Assembly (NCBI RefSeq): GCF_002288925.2
Contig: NW_022098007.1
Span: 23,699,980-23,763,979, forward strand
Direction of reading: 5' to 3'
DNA: 64,000 nucleotides
Origin: Delphinapterus leucas
Taxonomy: Eukaryota > Chordata > Mammalia > Artiodactyla > Monodontidae
Shown: positions 11,071 to 34,985 of the stretch, in pieces
How the letters are laid out: the number at the start of each line of letters is the position of its first letter
How positions within the stretch are numbered: the stretch's first letter is position 1
Program-made: the position numbers and the translations under genes
Notes under the pieces: model-generated
Told to the model about the DNA's origin: nothing
Databases searched by the model: none
What the model saw: only the letters and a program-made list of their open reading frames with translations

Positions 11071-12895
11071 AAAAAAGTCCACTCTGCAAATCTCTATAGT
11101 TGATGTATTTACACCATTTATACTTAATGTAATTATTGATATATTATGGTCTAGTTCTGACATTTATTGTTTGTTTTCTGTTTGTTCCCTCTGTCTTTCA
11201 TTTATGAATTTTATTCCTGCCTTCCTGTGGGTTAGAATTCTATTTGATTTTCGAGGGTATCTATTTGCTTGGCTTCTTTAGTGGTTGATCTAAGTATTAC
11301 ATTATATGTACATAACTTATCACAGTCTATCAGAGTCAGTATTTTACCAGTTTTAGTGAAGTGTAGAAACCTTACCTCCTTTTTTGTCTTTTCACCATCC
11401 CCCATTTATAGTATTGTCTTAGTTTCTCTACATACATTGAGAGCTACATCAGATATTGTTATAGTTTTTGCTTCAATTGTTAAACATAATTTAGAAAGCT
11501 CAAGATGATACGAAAAACCTGTTGTATTTTTGCTCTTTTCATTGTACTTTCTTCCTTCCTGACATTTCAAGATTTCTTCTTTTGTCACTTTTCTGTTGGA
11601 AGAGCTTCCTTTAGCCATTCTTTTAGGGTAATTCTGCTGGTAACAAATTTTCTTAGTTCTCTGTCATCTGAGAATGTCTTGATTTCCTCTTAATTCCTCA
11701 AGGATTTTTTGCTGGATATACAATTCTGGGTTGATAGTTCTTTTCTTTTAGTACTTGAAAAACTTAACGACTTCTTCTAGCTCTCGTCCATGGTTTCTGA
11801 TGAGAAATCTACAGTCGTTCTAATTGTTTTTTCTCCTATAAATAAGGTGTCATTTTTCTCTCACTGCTTTCAAGATCTTTGTTTGTTTGTGTTTAGTTTT
11901 CACATTTGACATGATGTGTTTTTGCATAGATTTCTTTGAGTTCCTCCTGTTTGGGTTTTGCTCAGTTTTTTGAACATACAAGAATATGTCTTTTACCCAG
12001 TTTGAGGAGTTTTCTGCCATTAAATAATGACTTTGAATACTTTTTCAGCCCAACTTACTTTCTCCTCTCTTTCTGGGACTCTGATGACATGAATATTAGA
12101 TCTTTGTTGTAGTTTCAGCAGGCCTCCTCTAACAGTGTGCCGCTGAGAGAAAGTGTGCACTACCTCATTGCTGTCAAGTTGAGGTAGAAGTCTGGGATTC
12201 CCACTGGGCCTTCATTGACACCCAGGTGTTGAGGGGCTTCTCATTACTGCTTTGCAGGGGTTGGAGTTCAGGTACCCACTAGGCTTCCTCTGATACCCAC
12301 AGGAATGCAAGGAACTGGGATGCCTCATTACTATTTCCTACATTTTTCTGCATGGCTGGGATGAAACTCTGGGCTCCATATTTGGCTTTCTGTGACACCA
12401 CCATGGTGATGGTGGGGAAAGGTGCTTTGTTATAGCATGATGAAGGTGGAATCTAGGCTCTCCACTTTGCCTTTGCTGCTTGGGGTGGGGGTGGGGCCAC
12501 AATTTGTCCATGGTGTTTGACTGGAGTAGAACTGTAATTGTGTAAAAGTTTTCTGTCTTTCTAGACTGTCCCTTTCCTGATTCTTTGACTAGAGAGAAAA
12601 AAATTTCCTTGGGCTTTTTATGTCAGTGCCCATTGCCATTTCTGGGTTTCTGGCTTCTCCATCACCAAGTCTGGGATATGTAAGGCAAAAAGGAAACCTA
12701 CAGCACTCACCTCAAGTGGATCACTCCTCAGGTTCTGCCTCAGGTCTTCACTCCTACCTGGTCTGCCTTCTTCTCTCCAACTTTCAGAGTCACCTTAGGT
12801 TTGTTTTATATATAATATCCAGCATTAAACTGTTCTTCATTGGAGGAATAAGGAAAACCAGTCCCGGAAATTTTAGCGGTCTTTGAGGTACCTCT
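11071..12895 (-). mobile_element. Old L1M, antisense, right part (ORF1 and 5' end)
   Basis: Continues the element of 256-3599 after the sense L1 insertion. It reads antisense through the ORF1-side region and ends near 12895. The order and wording match the second old copy at 35222-40270 (for example CCATGGTGTTTG..CTGGAGTAGA near 12510 and 39955). Confidence 0.8.
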
Positions 12896-12899
12896 GTGA

Positions 12900-15800
12900 A
12901 TCCCCCAAAGAGTCACAGAGTACAGTATGAAAATTACTGGATCTGAAGCTCTCCACCATTTCACATCTGACCTCCTTTGGGCCTTTGATTTCCTCCTGGT
13001 AGAGAACAGCCCTTAACTGTGTTGACCAAGGATTGTGAAGAAAGTACTTAGTTAACCAGAAAAACTGAATTAAGGTAAGTTTCTTTGTAGCCCCTGTGTT
13101 CTATCATTATAATGTTTAAAGTGCTCCTGAAGTTCACTAGTTACAACTATGTACACAGCTACTGAACTGGAACTAGCTTTGCCTAGAACTTGACTTTTCT
13201 TGAAACTTGCCTCTTCCTGCTTTCCGGGCCCAGCCACTGTGGTTGACAGGTGAGTCCTAACCTTGGAGGGACCTGGCTTGGATGCTTGAAGCTATTTACC
13301 CTGAAGGAAAGGCTTAGGCTAAGATTTACTGGGATCTGGGAATTTAGAGCCCACCAAAAAATGTGGTACTGAAGGGTGGGGGCTGCTAGATGACAACAAG
13401 CTCCCCTGCAGATATAGGGAATCTCTCAGCTGGGGGCAGGGTAGATGAGGAGGAGGGTAATGGCCACAGTTGCTGAGAGGCATATACAGGACAAGTCCAC
13501 CTCAGTGAGGTGTGTGGTTAGGGGTTTAGGCATGTTCTCCACTTTTCCTTTCGCCAGGTGCTATCTTGGGAACTCCCCTACCCTTAATTGCATGATATTT
13601 GCTACTCCCCCCTCCCCACTGAATCCCCTTTCCGTAGCTTGGCAAAGTGCTAGAAGTCTAGATGAGAGGGAGCCTCTGAGCTAGCTGTGTTGACCACTTA
13701 GACACACGAATCCTTTCCCAAGAAAGCAAGGCCTCCCAGGAACTGTTCCTCACATCCTCTCCCCTCATAAATAGACCAGACAAAGTGTCCTTTGGGGGAT
13801 CTATGGGCAGTTAGCAAGGCCCTGGAAATTAGCCCTCAGTGATGATAGTTTTATTGAATAATAAGAGAAGGACTGAGGCAGTAAGGCATAGGAGAGCTCA
13901 GTTTGGAGTTTTATACCCATTTTGAGGCAGAGAGGAACCCAGAAGACAGTGTTGTATACCCCCAGGGAAAGGCAGATCAGAGACTCCTAATTCCTCTTCC
14001 ACATTCCCCTCCCTGTCCCATTCCCTCCAAGAGAGAGGCTGGGGTGGGTGGGTAGGGGGTGCACAAGGACTCTGGCTCAGCTTTTTCTCCTTTCCATGCC
14101 TCCATCTTGGGGCTGTGGTGCCACTCACTACCCACTCACTACCCACCACTCACTTCCTTGGCTGGGCCTGGGGAACCGCAGGTACTATCTCCAGGAGGAG
14201 CAAGCAGGCTTTCTGAGAAGTCAACGGAAAAGAGAGATTCGCTTACTTCCCTACTTCCTGTGAGGTGGGGTGGAAACAGCCTTGGAGAAGGAGTTTGAAA
14301 ACTGGCATTCAGTTCCCCTCTGGGGCTTACTTTCCCTATCTGTAAAATAGGCACAGGAGCAGCTGCCTTCCAGGGTTGGGGAGAGGGTCAAGCATGATGA
14401 GAGATATGTGAGCACCTATGAACTGTAAATTGAGCGCCCCCCTCCCCCACAGATGAAGGTGTCCTGTTATCATTGAAGGGGGTCTCTGTGTCCAGATATG
14501 CTGGGGGAAGGCCCTTGTGTTCTTGGAGCTGAAGGATGACGGGAGCGTGTCTGTGCACGTGTATGGGGGAGGGGAGGCAAATGAGGAGGCAAGGTAGCTT
14601 GAAGGTCTTGGACTGACAGGAGGAAACTCTGGCCTTTGCAGGCTTTAAGGCAGAAGGATCTGCAAGGCTGGGATGCTCAGAAGGCTCCACCTTGTGGGAG
14701 GAAGGATGTATGTGGATGAGTGCGGGAGGGCAGTGGAGGTGGTTACCCTGGCTCCCTCCTACACCACCACTTAGGCAAGTGGCTGAAGGAAGCAGGTTGA
14801 TGGAGAGTGGGGTGGAAGAGTGTTCAGTGGGGAGCAAATTGAGGAGGGCAGGTCTTAGAGTTAATCTGGTCCATTCCTGGGGCTCTGTCCAGGTTTGGAG
14901 GAGGGTTCTCAAGCCTAGGAAATCCCACTAGTTCACCTCTGTGAACATAGGGCAGCTGGTGGGGGCTCACCTTCACCTTGGGTAGGATCTGGGGACCTTG
15001 TAGTGGGAGAGCAGGCCTGAGCTGAGAGCTCCCACCAGCAAGCATGGCTGCCCCCGGGAGTTCTGGGACAGATTTTATGGGGACAACCGGCCCGGGGTTG
15101 GAGGATGGAGAGGAGGGTGAGGAGGATGGCTGCTCAGGACCAGAGCGGAGCGTTTCCTGGAGGCGGTTCTCGCTCCTAACCCCCTCATCCTGGCAGGCCT
15201 CCTGCCTGGAATCACTTAGGTCCTTGGTAGTCGCAGGTCGACCCCGCCCTCGGGACCTCGGGGACAGATCTGGTAGGGGGCCGCTGGTGGGAGGGGGTTG
15301 TTGGACTGCGCAGCCCGAATCACCTCCAGAGCTCTGGACCCAACGCTCGATGGGGGCGGCGATGCTGCAATCCCTGGTGGCGGTGGCCCGGGCAGGGTAG
15401 TGGGGGTGGGGGATTGAGGAGGAGCTGAGCTCAGGACACGCGCAGCTGCTGTCTATCCATCTGGCTCCCCAGACAGTTGGCAGGGCCCGAAGCTGCGCCC
15501 TCCCGCCTTCCTTCCCACTCACTTCCCCTGGGAGGGAAGGTTTGCTTGTTCTGGGTGGGCTTGATTCCCGTTCGAGTAGCAGGGGCAGATGAGTCTCAGT
15601 TGGCGCGTCTCCAGGGTTCTTACCCCTCCCAGGCGGGGAAATGGATGGAGAGCCCCGGAGGGGCAGGAACCGCCCACCACTCTGCTTAAAGTGACCGGAA
15701 GCCAGCGGCAGGACCAGGAGAGCAGCCAGGGCCACTGGGGGCCCCCAGACCCATCTCCATCCCTAGGCATTCCCCAAGTGTGGGGTGGACATGGGGATAT

Positions 15801-17789
15801 AGTGGGAAACGGTACCGGTTAGCAACCACATCCCCGGATCCCAGGGCCCAGTAGTTGCGAGGGCTGTGTAGGGTGGGTGTGTGGTGGGAAAGGAGGTAGC
15901 TGTAGCCCCGCCCCTTTCTAGTTCCCCATCCCTGGAGCGGGTAGAGCAGGGTGAACGAGTATGCGCTGGGCCGGGGGCGCTGTACCGGTGCTGTTAGTCC
16001 CCATGTTGACTGGCCCAGCAGGAGAGCCCATGGGTTACCTTCCCTCCCCCTAACTGGACACGGGTTGACACTTGTTAGTCGTGAGCAATGGGCTAATTTT
16101 ATCTCGCTCCAGCTCAGCAGGAAACCAACGCTGAAGAGCGCCTAGCTCTTCCGGGAGGCTGTGGCCGGGGTAGGCCAGTCGCAGGGCGATAGGGAGGGGG
16201 GAAATGCTGAGGCCTCCATCCCGGAAGGGGCGTGGTGGCCCCTGTCCTGCCTCAAAGGCTTTAAGGTCCGTAAGCTCCGGGCCGCTGGGGTCCAGAAGAA
16301 GAAAAGGTATCTTGGAAAGAAGACAGTTCATATTCCTTCTTGTGTTTCTTCTCTTTGTCTTCTCCACCTCTGTTCCTTTCATTTCTGAAATCCCTGGGTT
16401 CTAGCAAAGTGCCCGACACAGAGCAGGTCCCTAGAAAATATTGCTGAAATGACTTGAAAACCAGGCATGGAACTTTGTTTCTGGTGACCACTAGAGAGAG
16501 CTGAAAGGCAGGATTTGAAAGACCTTCTAAAGTAAAGCCTCCTCAACCCCTGCAGGAGTTGCATATCTAATCCCTTTCCTTGTGCCTCTGGAGTCTCCTC
16601 TACATTTCAGCTTATTAGAATTCAGAACTTGCTTCAAAGGCTCTGGTTCAAACCAGCACCCACCCTATCTAAGCACCAGCTGTCAGATACCAGGGATTTA
16701 CTGGGGGCACCTGTAATTCCTGTCAGCTGGCCTGCTCTGCTGCTGTGAAGTGGCAGGGAACTGCTGGCTGCCTCTTCAGACATGAAAAGGCCCTGGGGGA
16801 GAGCATATGCTCATAAAAATTATGGGATTCCACAGCTTTGAAATCTAATGATCCTGAGTGACCAAACACAGACTAGGGCCTTGGGGCTACTGGGGTAGTG
16901 ACTGAGGGGGCAGCAGACCTTGGGTGGGAGAGCCTGGGGCCAGGCAGCAGGACAGAGTAATTAGTCTCAGTGGAAAGAGATGAGGAGGCTGGCAGCTTGA
17001 GGATGTCTGCACTGAGTCAGGGGAGAAACAATAGCCAAGAGCTGGGTGGTAAACCACCCTCTTGCAAAGGAAACCAGTCTCCTCCACCCCTCTCCTGTTC
17101 AGTGTATGGCCATAGGGAGATGGACTTTATTTGTACCTTTTGGGTTGCTGAGGGTGGAAGGGCAGTAGGTGGGACCAGCTGTCCATGGCCAAGGCCACGT
17201 GGTCTGGAGTGCTTGAAAAGAGAGAACCCCAGAAGTATGTGTTGGTTGGGAGTGAGAGTAATTGTGAAAAGATGGGCTATGCTAAAATTCAGACATGGCT
17301 CAGATTTCTTTTTGCTTGGAGCTGGTTCTGCCAACACCCTTTTGGAAATGGGCTCACTATATAGTTGTTGAATGAAGTGTGCAAGTCATGTTCCCCTGCT
17401 TGTGTTGGTTTCTTCATCTGCAAAATGAGGAGTTTGGACTGGACTGGAAGTCGACCTGAGTTCAAGGTTTCAGCCTGCTCTGTCACTGACAAACTGTGTG
17501 AGCCTGCTGCAGTGCCTTATATACAGGCCTCAGTGTCCTCACTTAAATTCAAGCAGAGTATGGACAAGGGAGACTCTAAGGTTACTCCCAGCTTTGTCAT
17601 TGTTATAGGTCTCTCTTCTGTATCACCCTCAATTCCAGGCTGCTGCCTGGCTGTATAACCCGGCTATACTAGCCCATTCAAGTTCCCCCATCAATTACAA
17701 GGGAGAAGAAAAGGAGTACAGACCCTGGCATAAATTTGATTTGAAATGAGATTTCAGTTCTGAAACTAAACTTCCTGCTGTTAACCAGG
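12900..17789. other. Intergenic DNA 3' of SLC16A2, low in young repeats
   Basis: No convincing gene. MIR-like relics on the plus strand near 14310-14430 and 17390-17600. The CpG-rich patch at 15040-16280 is the only notable structure. Open frames across it lack an ATG near their start or resemble no family I know. Confidence 0.7.
15040..16280. promoter_or_regulatory. CpG-rich patch downstream of SLC16A2
   Basis: By hand count there are roughly 60 CpG dinucleotides in about 1.25 kb of GC-rich sequence, against near absence on either side; observed/expected is about 0.5. It contains GC boxes (CCCCGCCCC near 15907) and a partial CTCF-like core near 15972-15982. It lies 1.6-2.9 kb beyond the probable 3' end of SLC16A2, with no known protein gene expected there. 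It may be a promoter of a noncoding RNA, an enhancer or an eroding CpG island. No strand can be assigned. Confidence 0.5.
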
Positions 17790-17889
17790 TTAAGACTATT
17801 TTACCCATGTAGGCAACATACACACCAAAGCTGGATTTTTAAGACTATTTCACCCATGTAGGCAACATAACACACAAAAGCTGGATTTT
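17790..17889. repeat. 49-50 bp tandem duplication at the 3' end of SLC16A2
   Basis: Two adjacent copies, each starting TTAAGACTATT (at 17790 and 17839) and ending near CTGGATTT. They differ by about three changes, including a one-base indel, so the duplication is moderately old. Confidence 0.9.
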
Positions 17890-17897
17890 TAGATCTG

Positions 17898-17903
17898 TTT
17901 ATT
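17898..17903 (-). terminator. SLC16A2: Candidate distal polyadenylation signal of SLC16A2
   Basis: Plus-strand TTTATT reads AATAAA on the gene strand, 2.3 kb after the stop. It lies next to a 49-bp tandem duplication (17790-17889). Cleavage would be expected 10-30 bases further, near 17870-17885, inside the duplicated segment. Confidence 0.5.
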
Positions 17904-18933
17904 TTGTTCCAAACCTTCTGAGGATTTAAATGTCCCAGATCTCAAGCTCCCAAATTTTGTTCGTTCTCCTTGATTTAACTGTGGTGCATAAGAGGCTGCA
18001 TCTTACCCTAAATATTAATACTGTGCTGCTTTTGCCAACCAACGTTCTCTCCAAAAGTGCACAAGCACGCACATGCACGTGTACATGTGTGGAAGAAGTA
18101 AACTGACACCTTGCCACGTTATGTGACACCTGATAGGGCAGATTTGGGACCTGTGAATGTCTTTCCTTCATCTGGAGAGAAGTGGGTAGCACCCTGATTC
18201 TTAAGAGCTATCCATACCATAAGCAACAAAGGAGGCCCTGCAGAACTGCCCTCAGGTGACTTGGTGGGAGTGGGCAGGGAGCAATGGAAGCAGGGGCTTT
18301 GTTGCTCCAACATTTTCAATGGCCTCTTCTGGGACTTAAAGAGCTCCTGGGGCCCAGCTCCTCCTGTTCCACTGCTGTTTGGGATAACAGGATCATAATT
18401 AGGCAGGCCCCTTCCTATTCACAGAGCCAAGAACCAGTGGGTTTTCCTTTGGGGAATTGATAAGAGCTGGACTGGGACCAAGGGAGGGGGCTTCAGACTT
18501 TGGCCTTGAATGAATCCATCAGAGGCCAACCATGCCCCAGCTGCCTGTTCGTAACGGAAAAACTCATGGGTGGGGACCACTGTCTTCTTTGGAGCTCCTC
18601 AGGGGCGATCTCATCCTCCTGGCCCTGGGATGGCCCTGGCTCGGGGTGGCAAGTCACTGTTAGCTCTAGGTGACAGCCAGGGATGCCTGGTAAGAAGATG
18701 ATGAAAGGTTAGGGTAATAGGAACACAGCAGAAAAAGACACAGAATAGGGAGAAATACAAAGAGGCTGAGTGAGAGAGGCTGAGCTCCTAATAAGGTGAG
18801 TTGTGATGGCCGGACATGGCGTGGCTGGAAATGATCTTCAGCAAGAGTGCTTCCCAGAGCTTAGGCATAGGGAAACATCTGGTACCTACTTCAGAGGGAT
18901 GAAGATGGTCCAGAGTCTACCCTTCCTGGCACC

Positions 18934-18939
18934 TTTAAT
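18934..18939 (-). terminator. SLC16A2: Candidate proximal polyadenylation signal (ATTAAA)
   Basis: Plus-strand TTTAAT reads ATTAAA on the gene strand about 1.3 kb after the stop. It is a common weaker variant; use is unproven. Confidence 0.25.
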
Positions 18940-20228
18940 GCCCACTAAGTAGAGTGGTCCAGGATGCCCAGCATGGGGGACACATTAGGTAATAAAGCCT
19001 AGGATGGTTTCCTCTTCCTAGAAGTTTTCCAACCCTATGTGCAGCTGCTGCCTCTACCTTTGGGGGATCCAGGTTGGGAATGGGATTTTCCCTCAAACAG
19101 TTCCTTTTCTGGCCTGGCCCAGGTGGAAATGTTGACCCGTCATGAATAATGAGAGATGGAGTTGGTCCTTCCCCAGGTCCATAACTATTGCTCCTCCCCC
19201 CACCATGCCATTCCCCCTGTCATCAGTCTTCCTCTGCCTGCTGAGAATGAAAGGAATTTCTTCACATTTTGACAGGTGGATATAAGGATTGGGAGCTGGG
19301 ACAGCCTGCAGGTTAATGCATTGTCCTGGAAAATCTGTAAAAAATCAGTGAGTGGAATTTAACGGTGTTTAAGGTCCCTTTCCTATGTGATATTCTATTA
19401 TTCCACTATAGGATTATAGCAGCTTGAGCCAAAAAATGAGATGTGGCTCAGCCTGAGATGAGTGGAATTGATGCTAGTGTTAGGGGCGGGCTGGGCCAAG
19501 GTGAGGCTGATTGGCCCAAGCTCTGGGTCCCTCCTTTCTTCAAGCACCCACGAGTCTATATGACAGTCATAAAAAGAAATAGAGGGGGAGAAGAGGCAGT
19601 AGAGGAAAAAAAGGAGGAAGGAAAGAAGAAAGCAGACTGTTAACCAACCATATGATGGGGAGACTCTCTGTACACTTGTAAAATGATGTCACCCATACCT
19701 CTTGGGAAGCCATAGCCCTCAGAGACTCTGAGGCTAAACAAGGCTCCTCATCTCATTTTACCTCTATGCCCTTTCCCTTGCACCCCCCAATGGTTCCTAA
19801 GGACAGATGGCAAGGAACTCCTCAGCACACAGGCTTGGATCTTCCCACCAGGCTCCTGGGGACACAGTAGCACCTTTGGCAGTTGCTTTTAGTGGGTGAC
19901 TAACAAGCTGGGCCAGGAGTTCCCATCCTCCGCCTCCCCCAAGAGTTAGAAAGTATATGGAGAGGGTCCAAAGGCGAGGGGGTGATCCCAAGCTTTCCTA
20001 GATCCTGGGAGGAGAGGACCCTGGCAAGTTTAAAGGCATTCACAGGGAGAATTTGGTTAATGAGTTTGGAACACCTGGAGCTTTGGTTCCAGGGGGATGG
20101 TCAGGTGGCTGAAATGCTGCATGTGCAGGTTTGGGAACAAGTGTGCTGGTGGCAAAAATGTAAATGCTGAGCAGGGCAGGGTGAAGGGAAAGGTTTGGGG
20201 AGGAGCACACGATGGCAAATATGAGGCA

Positions 20229-31427
<11,199 letters not shown>

Positions 31428-31659
31428 TTAGTTTAATGTGTTACCTGGTGGTGCGGCTGGTATCTCAGATCTTCTCTGGCCTTTCACTGGGGGCATTGTC
31501 TTGGTCTGCACTGCCAGCCTGCTAGTCCCTGATGGTCAGTGAGGTTAGGCAATTTTCAAAGTGCCTGTAACAAAGCAATGTGAGAACCAGGAGTCTAGTT
31601 CATAAGTATACCCAGAACTTCAAAGCTGGGGCAGGGAGCCTTTAGAGATCAAGTCTGTG

Positions 31660-32045
31660 ATGGAGACTTCTAGCTAGCTACCACACAGCTACACTACATT
31701 TCTTAGCCTGTTCAGCTGTTTGGCTTGACCATGTGACTGAATTCTGACCAATAGCATGTGGGCAAAAAGACTAATACCACTTCCAGGCCTGGACCATAAA
31801 AAGACTACCATGATGTTTCTGCTTACTTGGGAGCTATAACAGCAGAGTGACCTTGGAAGCCATGTATTAAGACTGGCAGAACTGCCATCAGTTCTCTCTG
31901 GGTCTGTGAATGGAGTGAAGTTCCCCCTCTCTCTCCAATCTGGAATCCCTGCCCTGAATGTTACATAAGAAGTAAAGAAATGTCTTGTCCTTTAAGCTAC
32001 TGAATTTTCTAGGGCTATTTGTTATAGCAGTTAAACAAACAAACT
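31660..32045 (+). mobile_element. Ancient interspersed repeat, family not assigned
   Basis: Contains the recognisable CACTTCCAGGCCTGG..CATAAAAA text near 31780-31800 and ends GCTACTGAATTTTCTAGGGC..TTATAGCAG, a pattern I know from a common old mammalian repeat whose name I cannot give with confidence. Confidence 0.5.
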
Positions 32046-32059
32046 AAAACAAAGAGATT

Positions 32060-32200
32060 CCTCTACAACCGTTTTACTGATAAAGAAACAGCTCCAGAAA
32101 TGTGAAGGGACTTGCCAAAGATCACACAGCAAGTTAAGTGGAAGAGCTGGGACTCAAACCTAACTCTCCTTATTTCTAGTCCAATGTTCATTGTATTATA
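32060..32200 (-). mobile_element. MIR-type SINE relic
   Basis: The plus strand reads TTACTGATAAAGAAACAGCT..ACTTGCCAAAGATCACACAGCAAG, the complement of the conserved MIR core. Confidence 0.65.
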
Positions 32201-33224
32201 TCTCTTACTGGGATGAATGAAGCTTCCCATCATTGGAGGTGTGCAAGCAGAGGTAGATATAAAACAGGAGATTCAAGCACTGTGGTCAGATTTGGACCAG
32301 CCAACAATTCAAGCTTCCTTCCAGGGATGCTAAGCCAGATTTATAGCCTTAGGCATTGGGCTACTTGGCTTCAGTGCCAAGGAACATGAGAATTAATTAA
32401 GCCTTCAGGAGCTTAGGTAAGACTTCTATTGGTCATTGGAACAGTCCTGTGAAGATGCTAAGACTAAGGAGTAGGGAAGGCCACAGACAAAGGGCTCCTG
32501 GAATTGTACAGGGACACAGGGCAGGTTCAGGAGATGCTCAAAGATTTATAAGGACACTATGCAAGAGGGTCATGTAACTCTCATGCTGAAATCCTTCATC
32601 AGAGCCAATGTTTGGCAAATCCCTGACTCCAAACTCAAATAAGAAGAGTTTATTCTGTTTATAAAGGCTCTTAAGTGTCTGTAACAATCCTCAACAGGGA
32701 GGAAGAAATTTTCCCTTTTCCTTGGATTCTTCCAGCCCATTTCCCCTTGCTCAGCCCTCAGAAAGTAAGCCCAAGCTTTTTTTGTTTGAAGGCTGTATCA
32801 AGTTTCATCATGGGCCTCTGTTTTCTAGGCTAAACAATTCTTAGTTTCATTAATATTTCTTCTTAGCTTTAATTTCTAAATCTGTATTACTTTGAGAGCT
32901 CTCCTCTTAACACGTTCCTAGTCTTCATCATCATCATCAAAAAGTATTCATTGAGTGTCACCTGAACAGGATGCCAGGCCAGCTTCTGGCTCTCTTCAAT
33001 TGTGGAGCCCCAAATGGGCCAGAGGAGTGCAGTCTGAGGTTAGACTAGTCCACTGTCTGAGTCTCTTTCCTCAGTGCCTAATAGGTCGCTCAGATCGCCA
33101 CTGGTAATCTTTGCTTTGCTGTGGGTGCCATCTTGAGTCTTAGCTGGCTGGCTCCAACAGTACTGGCCTGAGACCGCAGGAGACCCTAACTCTCATCACA
33201 ATTTTACCTTATACCTTTCAATTT

Positions 33225-33330
33225 CACCTCTTATCAGCTATGGGACCTTGAGCAAATTACACAGCACTTCTCTAATCCTCCGACTTCTCATCTGTAAAAT
33301 GGGGATTAAAATTCTCCATGTGCCTTCCCC
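33225..33330 (+). mobile_element. MIR-type SINE relic
   Basis: Reads GGACCTTGAGCAAATTACAC followed by CTCATCTGTAAAATGGGGAT, the MIR core in direct orientation. Confidence 0.65.
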
Positions 33331-33379
33331 AAAGTTTTTTTTTAATCTAAAGATTATCAGATGTGATCATATGTATGAG

Positions 33380-34985
33380 AGCTTTATAAATACCAATAGT
33401 CACACCGTACATAAAAATTAATACAAATGGATCATAGACTCAAATGTAAAACTTAAAACTTCTAGAAGAAAGTATAGGAGAAAATCTTTTTGAACTTTAG
33501 TTAGGCAAAGATTTCATAGATAATTACCAAAAGTGTGATCCATTAAAAACTTGATACATTAGACTTCATCAAAGTGTAAAACTTCTGTTCTTTGAAAAAT
33601 ACTGTTATGAAAATGAAAGGGCAAACCACAGATTGGGAAAAGTATTTACAATACACACATTGATAAAAGACTGGTATCCAGAGTACAAAGTGTGAGTTGA
33701 CGCTCATAACTCAATAAGACAGCAAACAATCCAATTTAAAATACGGGCAAAAGATTTGAACAGACATTTTACACACAAACACAGGATGTGAATGGCAATT
33801 GAGCACATGAAAAGATGCTCAATATCATTAATCATTCAAGAAATCCTTATTAAAACCACAATGAGATACCCCTATACAACCACTAAAAAGGCTTTTTTTA
33901 AAAAAAAAAATGACAATACCTAGTACTGGTGAGGATATAGAGGAACTGGAAATCTCATACACTGTTGATGGGAATGTAAAATGGTATACCTGCTTTGGAA
34001 AACAGTTTGGCAGCTTCTTAAAAGTTAAACATACAGGGGGACTTCCCTGGTGGTCCAGTGGTAAAGAATCCATCTTACAATGCAGGAGACGCAGGTTCTA
34101 TCCCTGGTTAGGGAACTAAGATCCCACATGCCGAGGAGCAACTAAGCCTACACGCCACAACTACTGAGCTCACGCGCCTCAACTAGAGCCTGTGTGCTGC
34201 AAACTACAGAGCCCACATGCTCTGGAACCCGTGTGCCACAACTACAGAACCCATGCACCCTGGAGTCTGAGCGCCACAACTAGAGAAGAGAAAACCCGCA
34301 CGCCACAACTAGAGAGAAGCCCACATGCCACAATGAAGAGCCCGCCTGCCTCTACGAAGATCCCACGTGCCACAACTAAGACCCAATGCAGCCAAAAATA
34401 AACTAAAAAAAAAAAGTTAAACATACAATTACCATATGACCCTAAAATCATTCTCCTGGGTATTTACCCAAGATAAATGAAAAATTATATTCATACAAAG
34501 ACCTGTACCTAGATGTTTTTGCAGATTTTTCATAACTGCCAAAACGTGGCAATAACTCAAATTGTACTTCAACTGGTGAATGGATAAATACGTGGATATA
34601 CATTAAGACAATGGGATACAACTCTGCAATAAATACGAATGAACTAATGATACAGGCAACAACTTAGACAATTCTCAAAGGCATTATGCTAAGTGAACAG
34701 AAGCCAGACACAAATGATTACATTTATATGTAATTCTGAAAAGGCAAAACTGTGGGGTCAAACAGATCAGTGCATGCCAAGAGGAAGGGTGAGGGGAAAT
34801 GACTCATTGTAGATGATCATGAGGGAACTTTTTGGAGTAATGAAATGTTATATATTTTGACTGTAAGTGGTGATATTCTTTTGTCAAAATTCATAGAACT
34901 GAGCATATAAAAAGGGTGAATATTACCATATGTAAATTATACCTCAATAAATCTGTTATAAAAAAAGAAGAGGGGGCAGGGAAGC
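33380..34985 (+). mobile_element. Old L1M ORF2 3' end, sense
   Basis: Degenerate ORF2 C-terminal part and 3'UTR, ending with CTCAATAAATCTG and an A-rich tail near 34970. Split by a CHR SINE at 34036-34412. Confidence 0.8.
34036..34412 (+). mobile_element. CHR SINE, long form
   Basis: Exact 15-bp target-site duplication AAAGTTAAACATACA at 34021-34035 and 34413-34427. At 377 bp it is the longest CHR copy here, through extra CCACAACTA-type units before the A-rich tail. Confidence 0.95.

Larger units (their letters stand above)
17880..20228 (-). other. SLC16A2: Probable SLC16A2 3'UTR
   Basis: Non-repetitive sequence running from the TAA to a minus-strand AATAAA at 17898-17903. The implied length of about 2.3 kb agrees with my recollection that MCT8 mRNA is a little over 4 kb. 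An earlier ATTAAA at 18934-18939 could give a shorter form of about 1.3 kb. No young L1 or SINE interrupts it. The far end is inferred; transcript data would fix it. Confidence 0.6.

Noticed and set aside
14824..15735. 303-codon minus-strand open frame in the CpG-rich patch with a signal-peptide-like start
   Set aside because: The first codon is GTG, not ATG; the first in-frame ATG is near the end of the CpG-rich part. Composition is that of GC-rich noncoding DNA, no domain is recognised, and several other frames are open there too.
15972..15982. CTCF site in the CpG-rich patch
   Set aside because: Only the GGGGGCGCT half fits; the CCA half is mismatched. Kept as a remark, not as a feature.
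34120..34400. Repeated CCACAACTA units resembling a CRISPR-like or tandem array
   Set aside because: They are internal units of a long CHR SINE with irregular spacing and a clear target-site duplication around the whole.
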